From: a virus
DNA: 43,979 bases
Virus record (IMG/VR): IMGVR_UViG_3300042328_000860
Location: 1-43,979 of that record
Direction: 5' to 3' (one strand)
In this document: positions 6,827-14,938 of the stretch, one piece after another
How the letters are laid out: the number at the start of each line of letters is the position of its first letter
Position numbering within the stretch: the stretch's first letter is position 1
Translations under genes and position numbers: made by a program
Notes under the pieces: model-generated
What the model was told of the DNA's origin: nothing
The model's input: the letters and a program-made list of their open reading frames with translations, nothing else
Databases searched by the model: none

Positions 6827-8248
6827 TTGAAGTCTAAAGTATATCCTCTAAACATTTCGCGGCAAATCGATACAAACTTCAGAAATTACGCTCTGTATGT
6901 TTTAGAAAATCGCGGTATCCCATCTTTTTATGATGGGCTCACAAATGTTCAACGATTCATTGTGTTGAACGCGCCACATAACTATAACAAGACTATCTCT
7001 TTGGTAGGTTCTTGTATATCTGATGGCTATCACCACGGAGACAAATCTTTATCAGGTGCTATTAATAAACTAGCTCGACCTTTTGGTAACAGTGAACAAC
7101 TTTTACAAGGAGACGGTTTCTTTGGTACTCCTGTTAATCATGAACCAGCTGCTGCTCGTTATACATCTGTAAAGATTAACCCTAAGATTGCTGAAATGAT
7201 TCGTAAGAGTGAATTCTTAAATCATAAGAATGAAGAATCTACATGGGATCCACTTTGGGTTGATTTGCCAATCGGATTAACTAACACAATCGTAGGTATT
7301 GCGGTAGGTTACAAAACAACTGTTCTTCCTCGAGATCTGGGTGATATTCAAAAGTATCTTGACGGGAAAGTTAAAGAAGTTAAACCTAAGTTTAAAAACT
7401 TTAGTGGTCGCATTACTAGATATAAAGGAATGGATAAGTCCTGGTTAATTGAAGGTATTTCCGAAAGAAACGATGGTGCAAGAACTATTCGTATCCTTGA
7501 GTTACCACCTTTAATGAAGTATGGTTCTTTTCTAAAAAGATTAGAAAACCTAATTACTAATCACACGGTTAAACTTACAAACAACTCTTCCACTAACGTA
7601 GATATTCTTTTACAGTTTAGCGGTACTAAAGAAGAATGGCCAATCTTTGCTGAAGCGGTTGAGAAATCGATTAAGATGCTGGTTACAGAAACACCGGTAT
7701 TTGTAAAAGACGGTCTTGTTCTTGAATATGACCGTATTGAAGATTACATTGATGATTTCCGATATCGTCTTGCTCAACTTCGAGTAAAAAGACTTGAACA
7801 CTTTAAGCAGTTAAATGATGATGAACTTATGTTCTTAATCTTTAAAGAAAAGTATTTACTTTACATGCTTGAAGGAAAGAAAACTAAAATGTTAACTGAT
7901 GAAGAAGTTAACACTTTCTTAAATGATCTAACAAAAGGATATCCACATATCCGTCGTCGCCTTGATGCAATCTTACTTAAATCTTTAACAGAACAAGAAT
8001 TGCAAAGAGTGCGTGATCGCATCAAAGAATTAACCGAAGAACTTAAAAAACAAATAATAGAACTAGCTGCGGCCAGAGAAACTCTAGGCGGTATGACAGA
8101 CACTGCCTTGAAACGTGGTACACAAAACCGCAGCAACTCAACAGTTGATCTATTTGCCGATGAAGATGAAATCGATGGAATAGCAGTATTTGGTAACATA
8201 AACAATAATGAAGACGATGATAATTCCTCCTCCGACACCGAGTATTAA
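6827..8248 (+). CDS. 52: Type II DNA topoisomerase medium subunit
   Basis: GyrA/ParC-type breakage-reunion subunit, the T4 gp52 equivalent, which forms the transient 5'-phosphotyrosyl link to DNA. The catalytic pair is R111-Y112 in PAAARYTS, with RGIPSFYDGLTNVQRF (29-44) matching the conserved N-terminal winged-helix region. The C-terminal third is a coiled-coil gate (about 300-420) followed by an acidic tail. Length is 473 residues against about 440 in T4; no GyrA-type beta-pinwheel is present. The start is TTG at 6827, which gives MKSKVYPLNI; no ATG fits. The 3' end overlaps the next gene by 41 bases. Confidence 0.93.
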   Translation: MKSKVYPLNISRQIDTNFRNYALYVLENRGIPSFYDGLTNVQRFIVLNAPHNYNKTISLVGSCISDGYHHGDKSLSGAINKLARPFGNSEQLLQGDGFFGTPVNHEPAAARYTSVKINPKIAEMIRKSEFLNHKNEESTWDPLWVDLPIGLTNTIVGIAVGYKTTVLPRDLGDIQKYLDGKVKEVKPKFKNFSGRITRYKGMDKSWLIEGISERNDGARTIRILELPPLMKYGSFLKRLENLITNHTVKLTNNSSTNVDILLQFSGTKEEWPIFAEAVEKSIKMLVTETPVFVKDGLVLEYDRIEDYIDDFRYRLAQLRVKRLEHFKQLNDDELMFLIFKEKYLLYMLEGKKTKMLTDEEVNTFLNDLTKGYPHIRRRLDAILLKSLTEQELQRVRDRIKELTEELKKQIIELAAARETLGGMTDTALKRGTQNRSNSTVDLFADEDEIDGIAVFGNINNNEDDDNSSSDTEY

Positions 8249-8843
8249 TACTTCTCCACGCTCAAGAAGGGCTGATGAAGACGAATCAATTAGCAGTAAT
8301 GTATCTGTATTACATGACCACATTTATTTTTACGCCCCGGTTACACCGGAATCTGCAATGGAACTAAATAGAACCTTGCAAGATTTATCTATGAGACTTG
8401 CGCCTACCGCATTTAGCTCAATGCAGGAAATTGGTTCACCTAGCCCAATTTGGTTACACATCAATTCATACGGTGGTGAGGTTTTTTCATCTTTTGCAAT
8501 AGCTGATACTATTGAAAGAATATCTCAAATAGTTCCTGTGGTAACAATCGTAGAAGGCTGTGCTGCGTCAGGCGCTACATTCATGTCAGTAGCTGGAAAA
8601 AAAAGATTAATGAGAAAGAATGGCTTTATGCTGGTTCATGAATTAAATGATCGTGCTTGGGGTCGTTTTACCGAATTAAAAGATAACATGACAAGCAATG
8701 TAGAGATTATGAAAACTATTAAAGCTTGGTATAAAGAAAAGACTAAAATACCAGATGCTGAAATGGACAAAATCTTGGCACATGACATTTGGTGGAATGC
8801 TAAGAAGTGCTTGAAATACGGGCTTATTGATGCAATTATCTAA
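8208..8843 (+). CDS. ClpP-like serine protease
   Basis: 211 residues with the ClpP/crotonase fold pattern: PIWLHINSYGGEV (80-92), the nucleophile in GCAASGATF (S121), the histidine in MLVHEL (H144), and an acidic residue D193 followed by KYGLID. All three catalytic positions appear intact. The first 30 residues are Pro/Ser-rich and probably disordered. It may start at ATG 8208 or 8217; either overlaps the topoisomerase gene, suggesting coupled translation. It has no ATPase partner in the window, so it may work with a host Clp ATPase or process phage proteins by itself. It sits among replication genes rather than head genes, so a prohead role is not favoured. Confidence 0.85.
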   Translation: MKTMIIPPPTPSINTSPRSRRADEDESISSNVSVLHDHIYFYAPVTPESAMELNRTLQDLSMRLAPTAFSSMQEIGSPSPIWLHINSYGGEVFSSFAIADTIERISQIVPVVTIVEGCAASGATFMSVAGKKRLMRKNGFMLVHELNDRAWGRFTELKDNMTSNVEIMKTIKAWYKEKTKIPDAEMDKILAHDIWWNAKKCLKYGLIDAII

Positions 8844-8863
8844 AAACCAAATACACTAATCTG

Positions 8864-8873
8864 AATATAAACA
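8864..8873 (+). promoter_or_regulatory. Putative gp55-type promoter (GAATATAAAC)
   Basis: Lies 22 bases before the sliding clamp ATG and continues as CAATAAATTAAAAAT. The site at 6794 has the same layout (motif then A/T-rich leader). Confidence 0.5.
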
Positions 8874-8894
8874 ATAAATTAAAAATAAATCTAA

Positions 8895-9644
8895 ATGAGC
8901 AATCAAATTCAATTACACCTGCAGTCGTCTGATGAACTGAACAATTTCTTAAAACGTTTCTCTGGAATTTCTGGAAGCTTACTAATCGAAATGGAAGATG
9001 GTTATATCAAGGCTAAAACTCACACGCCTGAAAGATCAGTTGTGAAATCGTCTAAAATGGAATTAAACAGAATATTTAATTTAAGTGGTGATACCATAGA
9101 GATTGAAACTTCTATGTTTGGCGTATATTCATTAGACCGTTTAATGAAATCCTTTTCTCACTTTGGTGATAGTAAAATTGAGTTTAACTTGACTACTGAA
9201 AAAACACCAGAAGGAACTGTTGGTACTGATCTTACATTAAAAAATGATTCACTTGACATTAACTATCAATGTGCATCTTTAAGATTATTCACTCACATTA
9301 CAGATGAGATGATGGATCGTATTGCAGACAACGCTTCTTCTCAAACAAGCTTTGTTCTTACAAAAGAATTACAAGCAAGAATTAACTCTCTTACATCTCT
9401 TGATCCTGACCAAAAATTGTTAACTATTAATGTTAAGAATGGCGTGGTTAAAGCAAGTGGTAAATCATTTAACTTAAACTTGTTAAACATTGATGATACA
9501 TCCGCTAATTTATCAATCTCCGTTTACAAATCTCAATTTGCATATCTTGATAAAGAAGATACAATGGTTTATATGAACGAAGATCGTTTAATCTTCCATT
9601 CTATCGAGACAGACACAAAAATGATAATTGGAAAAGCCGATTAG
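8895..9644 (+). CDS. 45: Sliding clamp (gp45-like)
   Basis: 249 residues, mixed alpha/beta with no enzymatic motif. The pattern fits two clamp-fold repeats: FLKRFSGISGSLLIEMEDGYIKAK, and later LTINVKNGVVKASGKSFNLNLL. It ends in a strand (DRLIFHSIETDTKMIIG) typical of PCNA/gp45 proteins. T4 gp45 is 228 residues, so the length fits. It sits between topoisomerase and polymerase genes. It would tether the polymerase and, with gp55, could activate late transcription as in T4. The call depends on fold pattern and context more than on a signature motif. Confidence 0.65.
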   Translation: MSNQIQLHLQSSDELNNFLKRFSGISGSLLIEMEDGYIKAKTHTPERSVVKSSKMELNRIFNLSGDTIEIETSMFGVYSLDRLMKSFSHFGDSKIEFNLTTEKTPEGTVGTDLTLKNDSLDINYQCASLRLFTHITDEMMDRIADNASSQTSFVLTKELQARINSLTSLDPDQKLLTINVKNGVVKASGKSFNLNLLNIDDTSANLSISVYKSQFAYLDKEDTMVYMNEDRLIFHSIETDTKMIIGKAD

Positions 9645-9741
9645 TCTAAACCATACCTAACATTTTAATGTAGAAAAGAAACTGCCTTAAAAGGGTGGGA
9701 AACACAAAGAAAAAGACAAGAAGTGCTTAAAAAAACAAATA

Positions 9742-10923
9742 ATGAAATACTGCAAGATCGACCCAAGCAACGCTTCAAAGGATGAGATCGTAGCAGAGAT
9801 TAATCGTCTTACGCTCTTCATGAACTTGAAAAAAAATGAAGAGCAGGCAATAAAGATCTTTATTAACTCTATTTATGGTGCCACTGCATCACCATACTTT
9901 GTCGGATATAATGTACGAGTTGCTGAAGCAATTACTTTGCAAGGGCAAGAAGTTCGTGATTATGGCTCAAAAATCTTTAACCGTTACTTCATGGAATTTT
10001 GGCACCGTGATAAAGATTTGCACAAAGCTCTTGGAATAACAAGAGCAGAAAAGGTAAAAGAAGAAGTAACGGTTTATGGTGATACCGATTCCGTGTATAT
10101 TACATTTCAAGATATTGTAAAAGGATGCGATTGGGAAGGCGATCCTCGTCAACTCCTTTTACAGATCTACAAAAACAGAGTTCGTGATTACATAGAAAAA
10201 TCTTATACCACTTATGCAACTCAAACAGGCACTGTTAACATTCAAGATTTGGAAATGGAAACTATTTCATATTCAGCAATTTTCTTGAAGAAAAAGAAAT
10301 ACTGTTTGGATCTTTCATGGAAAGACGGCGAAGGTGATGGTGTCTTTTATGAACAACAAAAGAAAATCAAAGCGGTAGGCGTGGAAATTGTTCAATCATC
10401 AACACCAGCATTTGCTAGGAATAAGATGAAAGAGCTACTTAAGATAATTTTCCAAGAAAGAGGCAAACTTAATTTAAGAAACTTTGCTGACCTTCTCAAA
10501 AAAGAAAAGCAATCATTCATGCTTGACAATATTGAAAATGTTTCAATGTCATCAAGTATTTCTGATTATGAAAAAGGAATTGGTGATGACCGTAAACAGC
10601 TGGTTATAAATGACCACTGTCCAATGCATGTCCGTTCTGCGGGTTATCATAATTACTTATTAAACCAAAGTAAGTGGAAAACAAAATATCAGCTGATTAA
10701 ATCTGGTGATAAGATTCGATATTACTATGCAAAAACTGATAGAGGAGCCGGTGAAAATGTATTTGGCTATCTACCCGGTAACTATCCAATTGAAATAGCA
10801 CCTCCTGTTGATTATGATATGCAATTTGCTAAATGTATTATTGATCCTCTTAATCGGTTTATCTCAGCAATTGGTCTCCCACCTATTTCATCTGAACTAA
10901 TTGTAAGAACACAACTATTCTAA
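9742..10923 (+). CDS. 43: DNA polymerase family B, C-terminal part of a split gene
   Basis: 393 residues that begin about 38 residues before motif B (K38 ... NSIYG46) and include motif C YGDTDS (112-117) plus palm and thumb. The exonuclease domain and motif A (DxxSLYPS) are absent and no frame upstream supplies them. T4 gp43 is about 900 residues, so this is less than half. Split gene 43 is known in some T4-like Aeromonas phages (43A/43B), with the two chains forming one enzyme. The start at ATG 9742 follows a 97-base non-ORF stretch. The partner subunit must be encoded outside the window. Confidence 0.92.
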   Translation: MKYCKIDPSNASKDEIVAEINRLTLFMNLKKNEEQAIKIFINSIYGATASPYFVGYNVRVAEAITLQGQEVRDYGSKIFNRYFMEFWHRDKDLHKALGITRAEKVKEEVTVYGDTDSVYITFQDIVKGCDWEGDPRQLLLQIYKNRVRDYIEKSYTTYATQTGTVNIQDLEMETISYSAIFLKKKKYCLDLSWKDGEGDGVFYEQQKKIKAVGVEIVQSSTPAFARNKMKELLKIIFQERGKLNLRNFADLLKKEKQSFMLDNIENVSMSSSISDYEKGIGDDRKQLVINDHCPMHVRSAGYHNYLLNQSKWKTKYQLIKSGDKIRYYYAKTDRGAGENVFGYLPGNYPIEIAPPVDYDMQFAKCIIDPLNRFISAIGLPPISSELIVRTQLF

Positions 10924-10940
10924 AATAATAACTAAATAAC

Positions 10941-12203
10941 ATGGCTAAAACACTTTCTTTTACAGATCTTGACTCCGCTTTAACTAAAGTAAATGACAAA
11001 GGATCTATCATTACTATTAATACTTTTTCAAAGATTGATGAGTGGATAGGTACGGGTAACTATTTACTTAATGCACAATTAAGTGGAAGTTTATTCGGAG
11101 GTTATCCAAACTCTAGATCAATCTGCGTCGCAGGCGAATCGGGTACTGGCAAGACTTTCTTAACCCTAAACGCTTGCCGTGAGGCACAAAAAATGGGTTA
11201 TAACATCATTTACATGGACTCTGAGGCTGCGGTAGATGAGGATATCATTAAAAACTTTGGTGTTAATCCTGAAGCATTCCGTTACCAACCAGTAAGTACG
11301 CCTCAAGAAGTAAGACACTTTGTTGCTAATCTTTGTGATACATTAAAGAAAGCAAAAGACAAAGGAACTGAACTTCCAAAAATCATGCTTGTACTTGACT
11401 CATTAGGAAACCTTGCTACCAACAAGGAAAGAACCGATGCTATGAGTGGCAGTGAGAAAAAGGACATGACAAAGCAACAAGAACTACGTTCTTTATTCCG
11501 TGTAATTACAACGGATCTTGCTGAAATGAAAATTCCTTTTATTTTTACCAATCACACATATGCTTCTATCGGTTCATTTATTCCGGGGCAAACAATTTCT
11601 GGAGGAGGTGGAGCAATCTATAATGCGTCAGTAATCTTACAACTTTCTAAAGCTGGTCTTAAAGAAGGTGGCGATGAAGCCGCAGCCGCTGGTGTTCAAA
11701 AGACAGGTATCGTTGTAACATCAAAACCCGCTAAGAATCGTTTTGCTCGCCCAATTCCCGTTAAGTTCCATATCAGTTTCTATAAAGGTATGAATCCATA
11801 TGTTGGATTAGAAACCTTTATTAATTGGGAAAACTGTGGTATTCAACGTGGTAAGATTCTTGACCAAAAAGTATTTGATAAGTACGTTGTTGGTAAACCT
11901 GCTGAGGCAATCATTGCGCCAACTCGTTGGGAACACATAATGGAAGATGGCACAGTAAAGGTATTCTATCTTGAACCAAAAGAAACTGCAAGAACAATTG
12001 TAGTACGTCATCTTGGATGCGAAGTAAAACCAAATGAATTGTTTACATCCAAAGTAATTACTGAAGATGTTCTTCGAGAACTTGATGAAAAAATCATTAA
12101 GAAAATGTTCATGCTTCCAAATATTGCTGACCTTAGCGAACTTGAGGATATGGAAATTGCTGATGATGTATTAGATACTGAAATTGACAACAATGAGGAT
12201 TAA
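10941..12203 (+). CDS. uvsX: UvsX RecA-like recombinase
   Basis: Strand-exchange ATPase for recombination-dependent replication. 420 residues: Walker A GESGTGKT at 65-72, Walker B KIMLVLDSLGNL, and an IFTNHTYASIGSF segment followed by a Gly-rich SGGGGAIYNAS loop, matching the RecA L2/core region. The acidic C-terminal tail (about 395-420) resembles those of RecA and T4 UvsX (391 residues). The TAA stop overlaps the next gene's ATG region by 11 bases. No intein is present here, unlike some metagenomic uvsX genes. Confidence 0.95.
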   Translation: MAKTLSFTDLDSALTKVNDKGSIITINTFSKIDEWIGTGNYLLNAQLSGSLFGGYPNSRSICVAGESGTGKTFLTLNACREAQKMGYNIIYMDSEAAVDEDIIKNFGVNPEAFRYQPVSTPQEVRHFVANLCDTLKKAKDKGTELPKIMLVLDSLGNLATNKERTDAMSGSEKKDMTKQQELRSLFRVITTDLAEMKIPFIFTNHTYASIGSFIPGQTISGGGGAIYNASVILQLSKAGLKEGGDEAAAAGVQKTGIVVTSKPAKNRFARPIPVKFHISFYKGMNPYVGLETFINWENCGIQRGKILDQKVFDKYVVGKPAEAIIAPTRWEHIMEDGTVKVFYLEPKETARTIVVRHLGCEVKPNELFTSKVITEDVLRELDEKIIKKMFMLPNIADLSELEDMEIADDVLDTEIDNNED

Positions 12204-12498
12204 TCCCAATAAACTTGAAGTTAAGTATGCCCTGGAACTATATATGGAAGTTCCAGGGTTTCCTTCACAACAGGATATTCTTTACGTTATGATTCGTTCT
12301 CTTGAAGACCAGGATTTAATAGATAAAGAATTTAACCCTGATAATATGTGGAGTGCTCTTCGAACATGCTTTGGAACTATTACAGAAATTCGTGAGTTTC
12401 TAAATTCAATTTCTGAAGGAGATGAACCTTATTTAGAAAAAACCAAACAAGATAAACGGGGTGGCTATTTTAGGCTTATTAGAAACCCGTGGATGTAA
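12193..12498 (+). CDS. Small hypothetical protein downstream of uvsX
   Basis: 101 residues from ATG 12193; an in-frame TTG at 12184 is a less likely start. The gene overlaps the 3' end of uvsX, suggesting translational coupling. Soluble and helical; a segment near residues 15-60 (PSQQDILYVMIRSLEDQDLIDKEFN) could be a small winged-helix-like fold. Position next to uvsX makes a recombination accessory role (UvsY-like) conceivable, but I see no similarity to T4 UvsY and do not claim it. Confidence 0.7.
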   Translation: MRINPNKLEVKYALELYMEVPGFPSQQDILYVMIRSLEDQDLIDKEFNPDNMWSALRTCFGTITEIREFLNSISEGDEPYLEKTKQDKRGGYFRLIRNPWM

Positions 12499-12670
12499 AC
12501 TAAATAACTTTATTAGGTATATAACAGTCAAGAACTTTAGGATTATTTATGCGTTTCATTATGTATGATCTTGACTTAGAAAGTTTATTAAATTTATGTA
12601 TCAAAAAACTAACATAACAAATTTGTATAAAATAATAAAATACATTCATTAACAATTAAATCTTAATCCC
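12499..12670. other. 172-base non-coding stretch before gp41
   Basis: Very AT-rich. It holds AAATAACTTTATTA (12503 onward), resembling the first half of the repeated promoter module, and TTTGTATAAAATAATAAAATAC near 12620-12640, which could include a -10 element. No ATG lies near the helicase coding region. A 22-codon ATG frame at 12550-12618 has no support. Confidence 0.4.
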
Positions 12671-13393
12671 ATCGTAGCTACACACTTAGAAAAGATATTT
12701 TTTCACTATCTCCTTGAGAGACGGGAACTACTTGGGATTGTAAAATCCAGGTTTTTTGAAACAGCGGACATCCGCAAAATCTATGAAGTAATTCAAGAGT
12801 TCGCAGAAAAGTACAACGAAACTCCATCTAAATCTCAAATCAATGAGTTGATTAAGATGAAGGGTTTATCCGAGGATCTTGATACTACCAAGATTGATTA
12901 CTTATACGAGGTTAACCTTAAAGAATACGAAGAAGATTGGTTAAGAGAAACGGCAGAATCTTGGATTGAATATAAGAATCTTGACTTATCAGTTTTTGAT
13001 CTTTTAAACTATTTAAAAACTACTAAGGTTACAACTGAAAACGTTAAAGATGTTGTTCAGAATGCAAAGAATATCATAACCGAAAGAAATAACATACAAT
13101 TTAACTTTGATGAAGGTCTTGACTTCTTTAATCCTGAATCTCACTTACAACCAGCAACTGATACTTTTAGTTCAGGTATTCCTATGGTGGATCTCGTTCT
13201 TGGTGGAGGCTGGTATTCAAAAGCTCTATTTTGTTTCATAGGTGAAATGAAAATTGGTAAATGTTCTTCTTATGAAACAGACATTACCGTTCGAAATAAG
13301 AAAACTGGCTTAATTGAAACCATACAAGTTGGCGACTTTCATAAACGATTCATAAATGGAATTGGCACTTTTGATTCCCATGAAGTTGTATAA
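12671..13393 (+). CDS. 41: Replicative helicase gp41, N-terminal half fused to split intein N-fragment
   Basis: DnaB-family helicase N-part. The stop is firm; the start is not. The first standard start in frame is TTG 12848, yet the frame stays open from 12653, and its product (ATHLEKIFFHYLLERRELLG, then RFFETADIRKIYEVI) looks like a DnaB/gp41 N-terminal helical domain. Coding therefore probably begins near ATC 12671 or by an unusual codon. The extein ends inside Walker A at GEMKIGK. Residues from Cys (13262) to the stop are the 43-residue intein N-fragment. After splicing to the C-part at 14537 the full P-loop GEMKIGKS is restored. The mature helicase would be about 433 residues if the upstream start is right (T4 gp41: 475). 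Confidence 0.85.
   Translation: MVATHLEKIFFHYLLERRELLGIVKSRFFETADIRKIYEVIQEFAEKYNETPSKSQINELIKMKGLSEDLDTTKIDYLYEVNLKEYEEDWLRETAESWIEYKNLDLSVFDLLNYLKTTKVTTENVKDVVQNAKNIITERNNIQFNFDEGLDFFNPESHLQPATDTFSSGIPMVDLVLGGGWYSKALFCFIGEMKIGKCSSYETDITVRNKKTGLIETIQVGDFHKRFINGIGTFDSHEVV
13262..13390 (+). other. Split intein N-fragment (43 aa)
   Basis: Starts with the nucleophile Cys1 (CSSYETDITVRNKKTG), typical of intein block A, followed by IETIQVGDF. It ends at residue 43, before any block B. Classical split inteins have N-fragments of about 90-110 residues; a short N-part is the mark of the atypical (AceL-TerL-like) class. Joined to the gp41 N-extein. Confidence 0.88.
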
Positions 13394-13410
13394 ATTTTCA
13401 TTTCTCCAAT

Positions 13411-13420
13411 GAATATATAC
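13411..13420 (+). promoter_or_regulatory. Putative late promoter (GAATATATAC)
   Basis: 15 bases before the homing endonuclease ATG, inside the gap between the two helicase halves. It gives the endonuclease possible expression separate from gp41. Confidence 0.45.
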
Positions 13421-13434
13421 AATAAACAAAACCT

Positions 13435-14526
13435 ATGGCTAGATTTAACCCAAGATCAGTAGAACAACAAATGGAAAGACACAACATTTCCAGAGAAGAA
13501 GCGGAAGTTAAAGTAGCAAAAGTTATTGCAAACAAAGCAGCAAGTAATCCATATTCTGTTGAAGTGCAGATGAAAAGATATAGCCTTACACGTGAAGAAG
13601 CTGAAATTAAAGTTACTGAACTAAAGCAAAAAACTGCAACTGGCCATCTTATAGCAGATCCACAATGGCAAATGAAAAGATTTGGACTTTCACAAGAAGA
13701 AGCTGAATTAAAGGTAAAAGATGCATATACTCGACGAGGAAGATCCACTTCTCGCAAGAAAAATGAAAACCCTGCATCTCATTTTAATACAATTGAATAT
13801 TGGAAAAGTAAAGGGCTATCTAATGAAGAGGCAAAGATTAAAAAGACTGAGCATATACAAAAAATGCAATTAGCATTTCAGGAAGAAATGCATACTAACC
13901 CTTCTCAATATATTGGCAGAACGCCTCTTGAATTAGAATATTGGTTAAATAAAGGTTATTCAGTTGAAGAAGCTACACTCTTACGTAAAGAAAGACAAAG
14001 AACATTTACATTAGAAAAATGCATTGCTAAATATGGTGAAGAAATAGGTTTTGATATGTGGAGAACTCGCAATATAAAGTGGAGCTCTAAAATGGAAAGA
14101 ATGTACAAAAACGGTGAGTTTACAAGATTTTGTAAACATAATTATTCAAATAGTGAACTCAATTTTGTTAATGATCTTCTTAGCCATTATAAGCCAAGCA
14201 CTACATTCTATTGTGCACTCCCAGGCAATAAACAATTCTTTAGACATTTTAAAGATGAAGGTATAACACTCGCGTATGATTTTGTGTGCGGGAAAAAAAT
14301 CATAGAATTTAACGGGGATTACTGGCATTGTAATCCTTTTATTTATGAGCCTACATATTTTCATAAGTTTATGAAATGCTCAGCGCAGGAAAAGTGGGAC
14401 ATTGATAAAAAGAAAATAGAATTAGCAGAATCTTATGGTTATGAAGTTCTTGTTATTTGGGAATCTGAATACCAAAAAAATAAGGAACTAACTATCAACA
14501 AATGTATAGAATATTTAACAAACTAA
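13435..14526 (+). CDS. Vsr-like free-standing homing endonuclease with tandem DNA-binding repeats
   Basis: 363 residues between the two gp41/intein halves. The C-terminal nuclease domain has E241, D282 in AYDFV, and EFNGDYWH (291-298), followed by a DKKKIELAESYGYEVLVIWE-type helix-strand. This is the very-short-patch-repair (Vsr)/EDxHD fold, reported for homing endonucleases at fractured genes with split inteins (Dassa et al. 2009). The N-terminal part has five repeats marked by (S/T)xEEAx at about 19, 52, 86, 129 and 176, each preceded by a helix (QMKRxxL or EYWxxKG). These are probably DNA-recognition modules. It likely cleaves intein-less gp41 alleles to spread the intein-HEG cassette. Confidence 0.88.
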   Translation: MARFNPRSVEQQMERHNISREEAEVKVAKVIANKAASNPYSVEVQMKRYSLTREEAEIKVTELKQKTATGHLIADPQWQMKRFGLSQEEAELKVKDAYTRRGRSTSRKKNENPASHFNTIEYWKSKGLSNEEAKIKKTEHIQKMQLAFQEEMHTNPSQYIGRTPLELEYWLNKGYSVEEATLLRKERQRTFTLEKCIAKYGEEIGFDMWRTRNIKWSSKMERMYKNGEFTRFCKHNYSNSELNFVNDLLSHYKPSTTFYCALPGNKQFFRHFKDEGITLAYDFVCGKKIIEFNGDYWHCNPFIYEPTYFHKFMKCSAQEKWDIDKKKIELAESYGYEVLVIWESEYQKNKELTINKCIEYLTN

Positions 14527-14536
14527 AAATAATTTA

Positions 14537-14938
14537 ATGAAGTTTAATCAAAAACTTGAAGCAGAAAGACCATTTAAAAAGTTTATTGAAACTTTTACGT
14601 TTGGCGATAGTAATGAAGAATACGAGGTTCTTACAGATACGGGTTGGGCTGATATTAAAGCAATAGGAAAAACAGTTGAATACGAAGTTTGGTCTCTTAA
14701 AACTCTAAATCATTCATTAAGAGCGGCAGATACACATATTGTATTTAAAAAGAATTTAAGTGGTTGGTTTGAAGAAGTATTTCTTAATGAATTAGCTATT
14801 GGAGACACTATACTAACTGAATCTGGTGAAGAGCTGGTTTTATCAATTGTAAATACATTTAAAATAGAAAATATGTATGATTTACAACTAATGAATGATA
14901 ATCGTAGATATTATACAAACGGTATTCTTAGCCATAAT
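14537..14938 (+). other. Split intein C-fragment (134 aa)
   Basis: Contains the parts missing from the N-fragment: YEVLTDTGWADI, a block-B-like ADTHIVF (64-70), block F-like ENMYDLQL, and the terminal block G HN followed by Ser+1. Together the halves make a 177-residue mini-intein. The split falls between blocks A and B, as in the atypical AceL-TerL class. Confidence 0.88.

Noticed and set aside
8208-8843. ClpP-like protein as the prohead protease for the CTS cluster
   Set aside because: T4 gp21 belongs to a different protease family and this gene lies in a replication context; no direct evidence links them.
9742-10923. Split polymerase explained by a split intein
   Set aside because: The N-terminus has no block F/G or terminal HN before a Cys/Ser/Thr, so no intein C-fragment is present.
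12550-12618. 22-codon ATG ORF in the gap before gp41
   Set aside because: Too short, no recognisable product and no leader signal.
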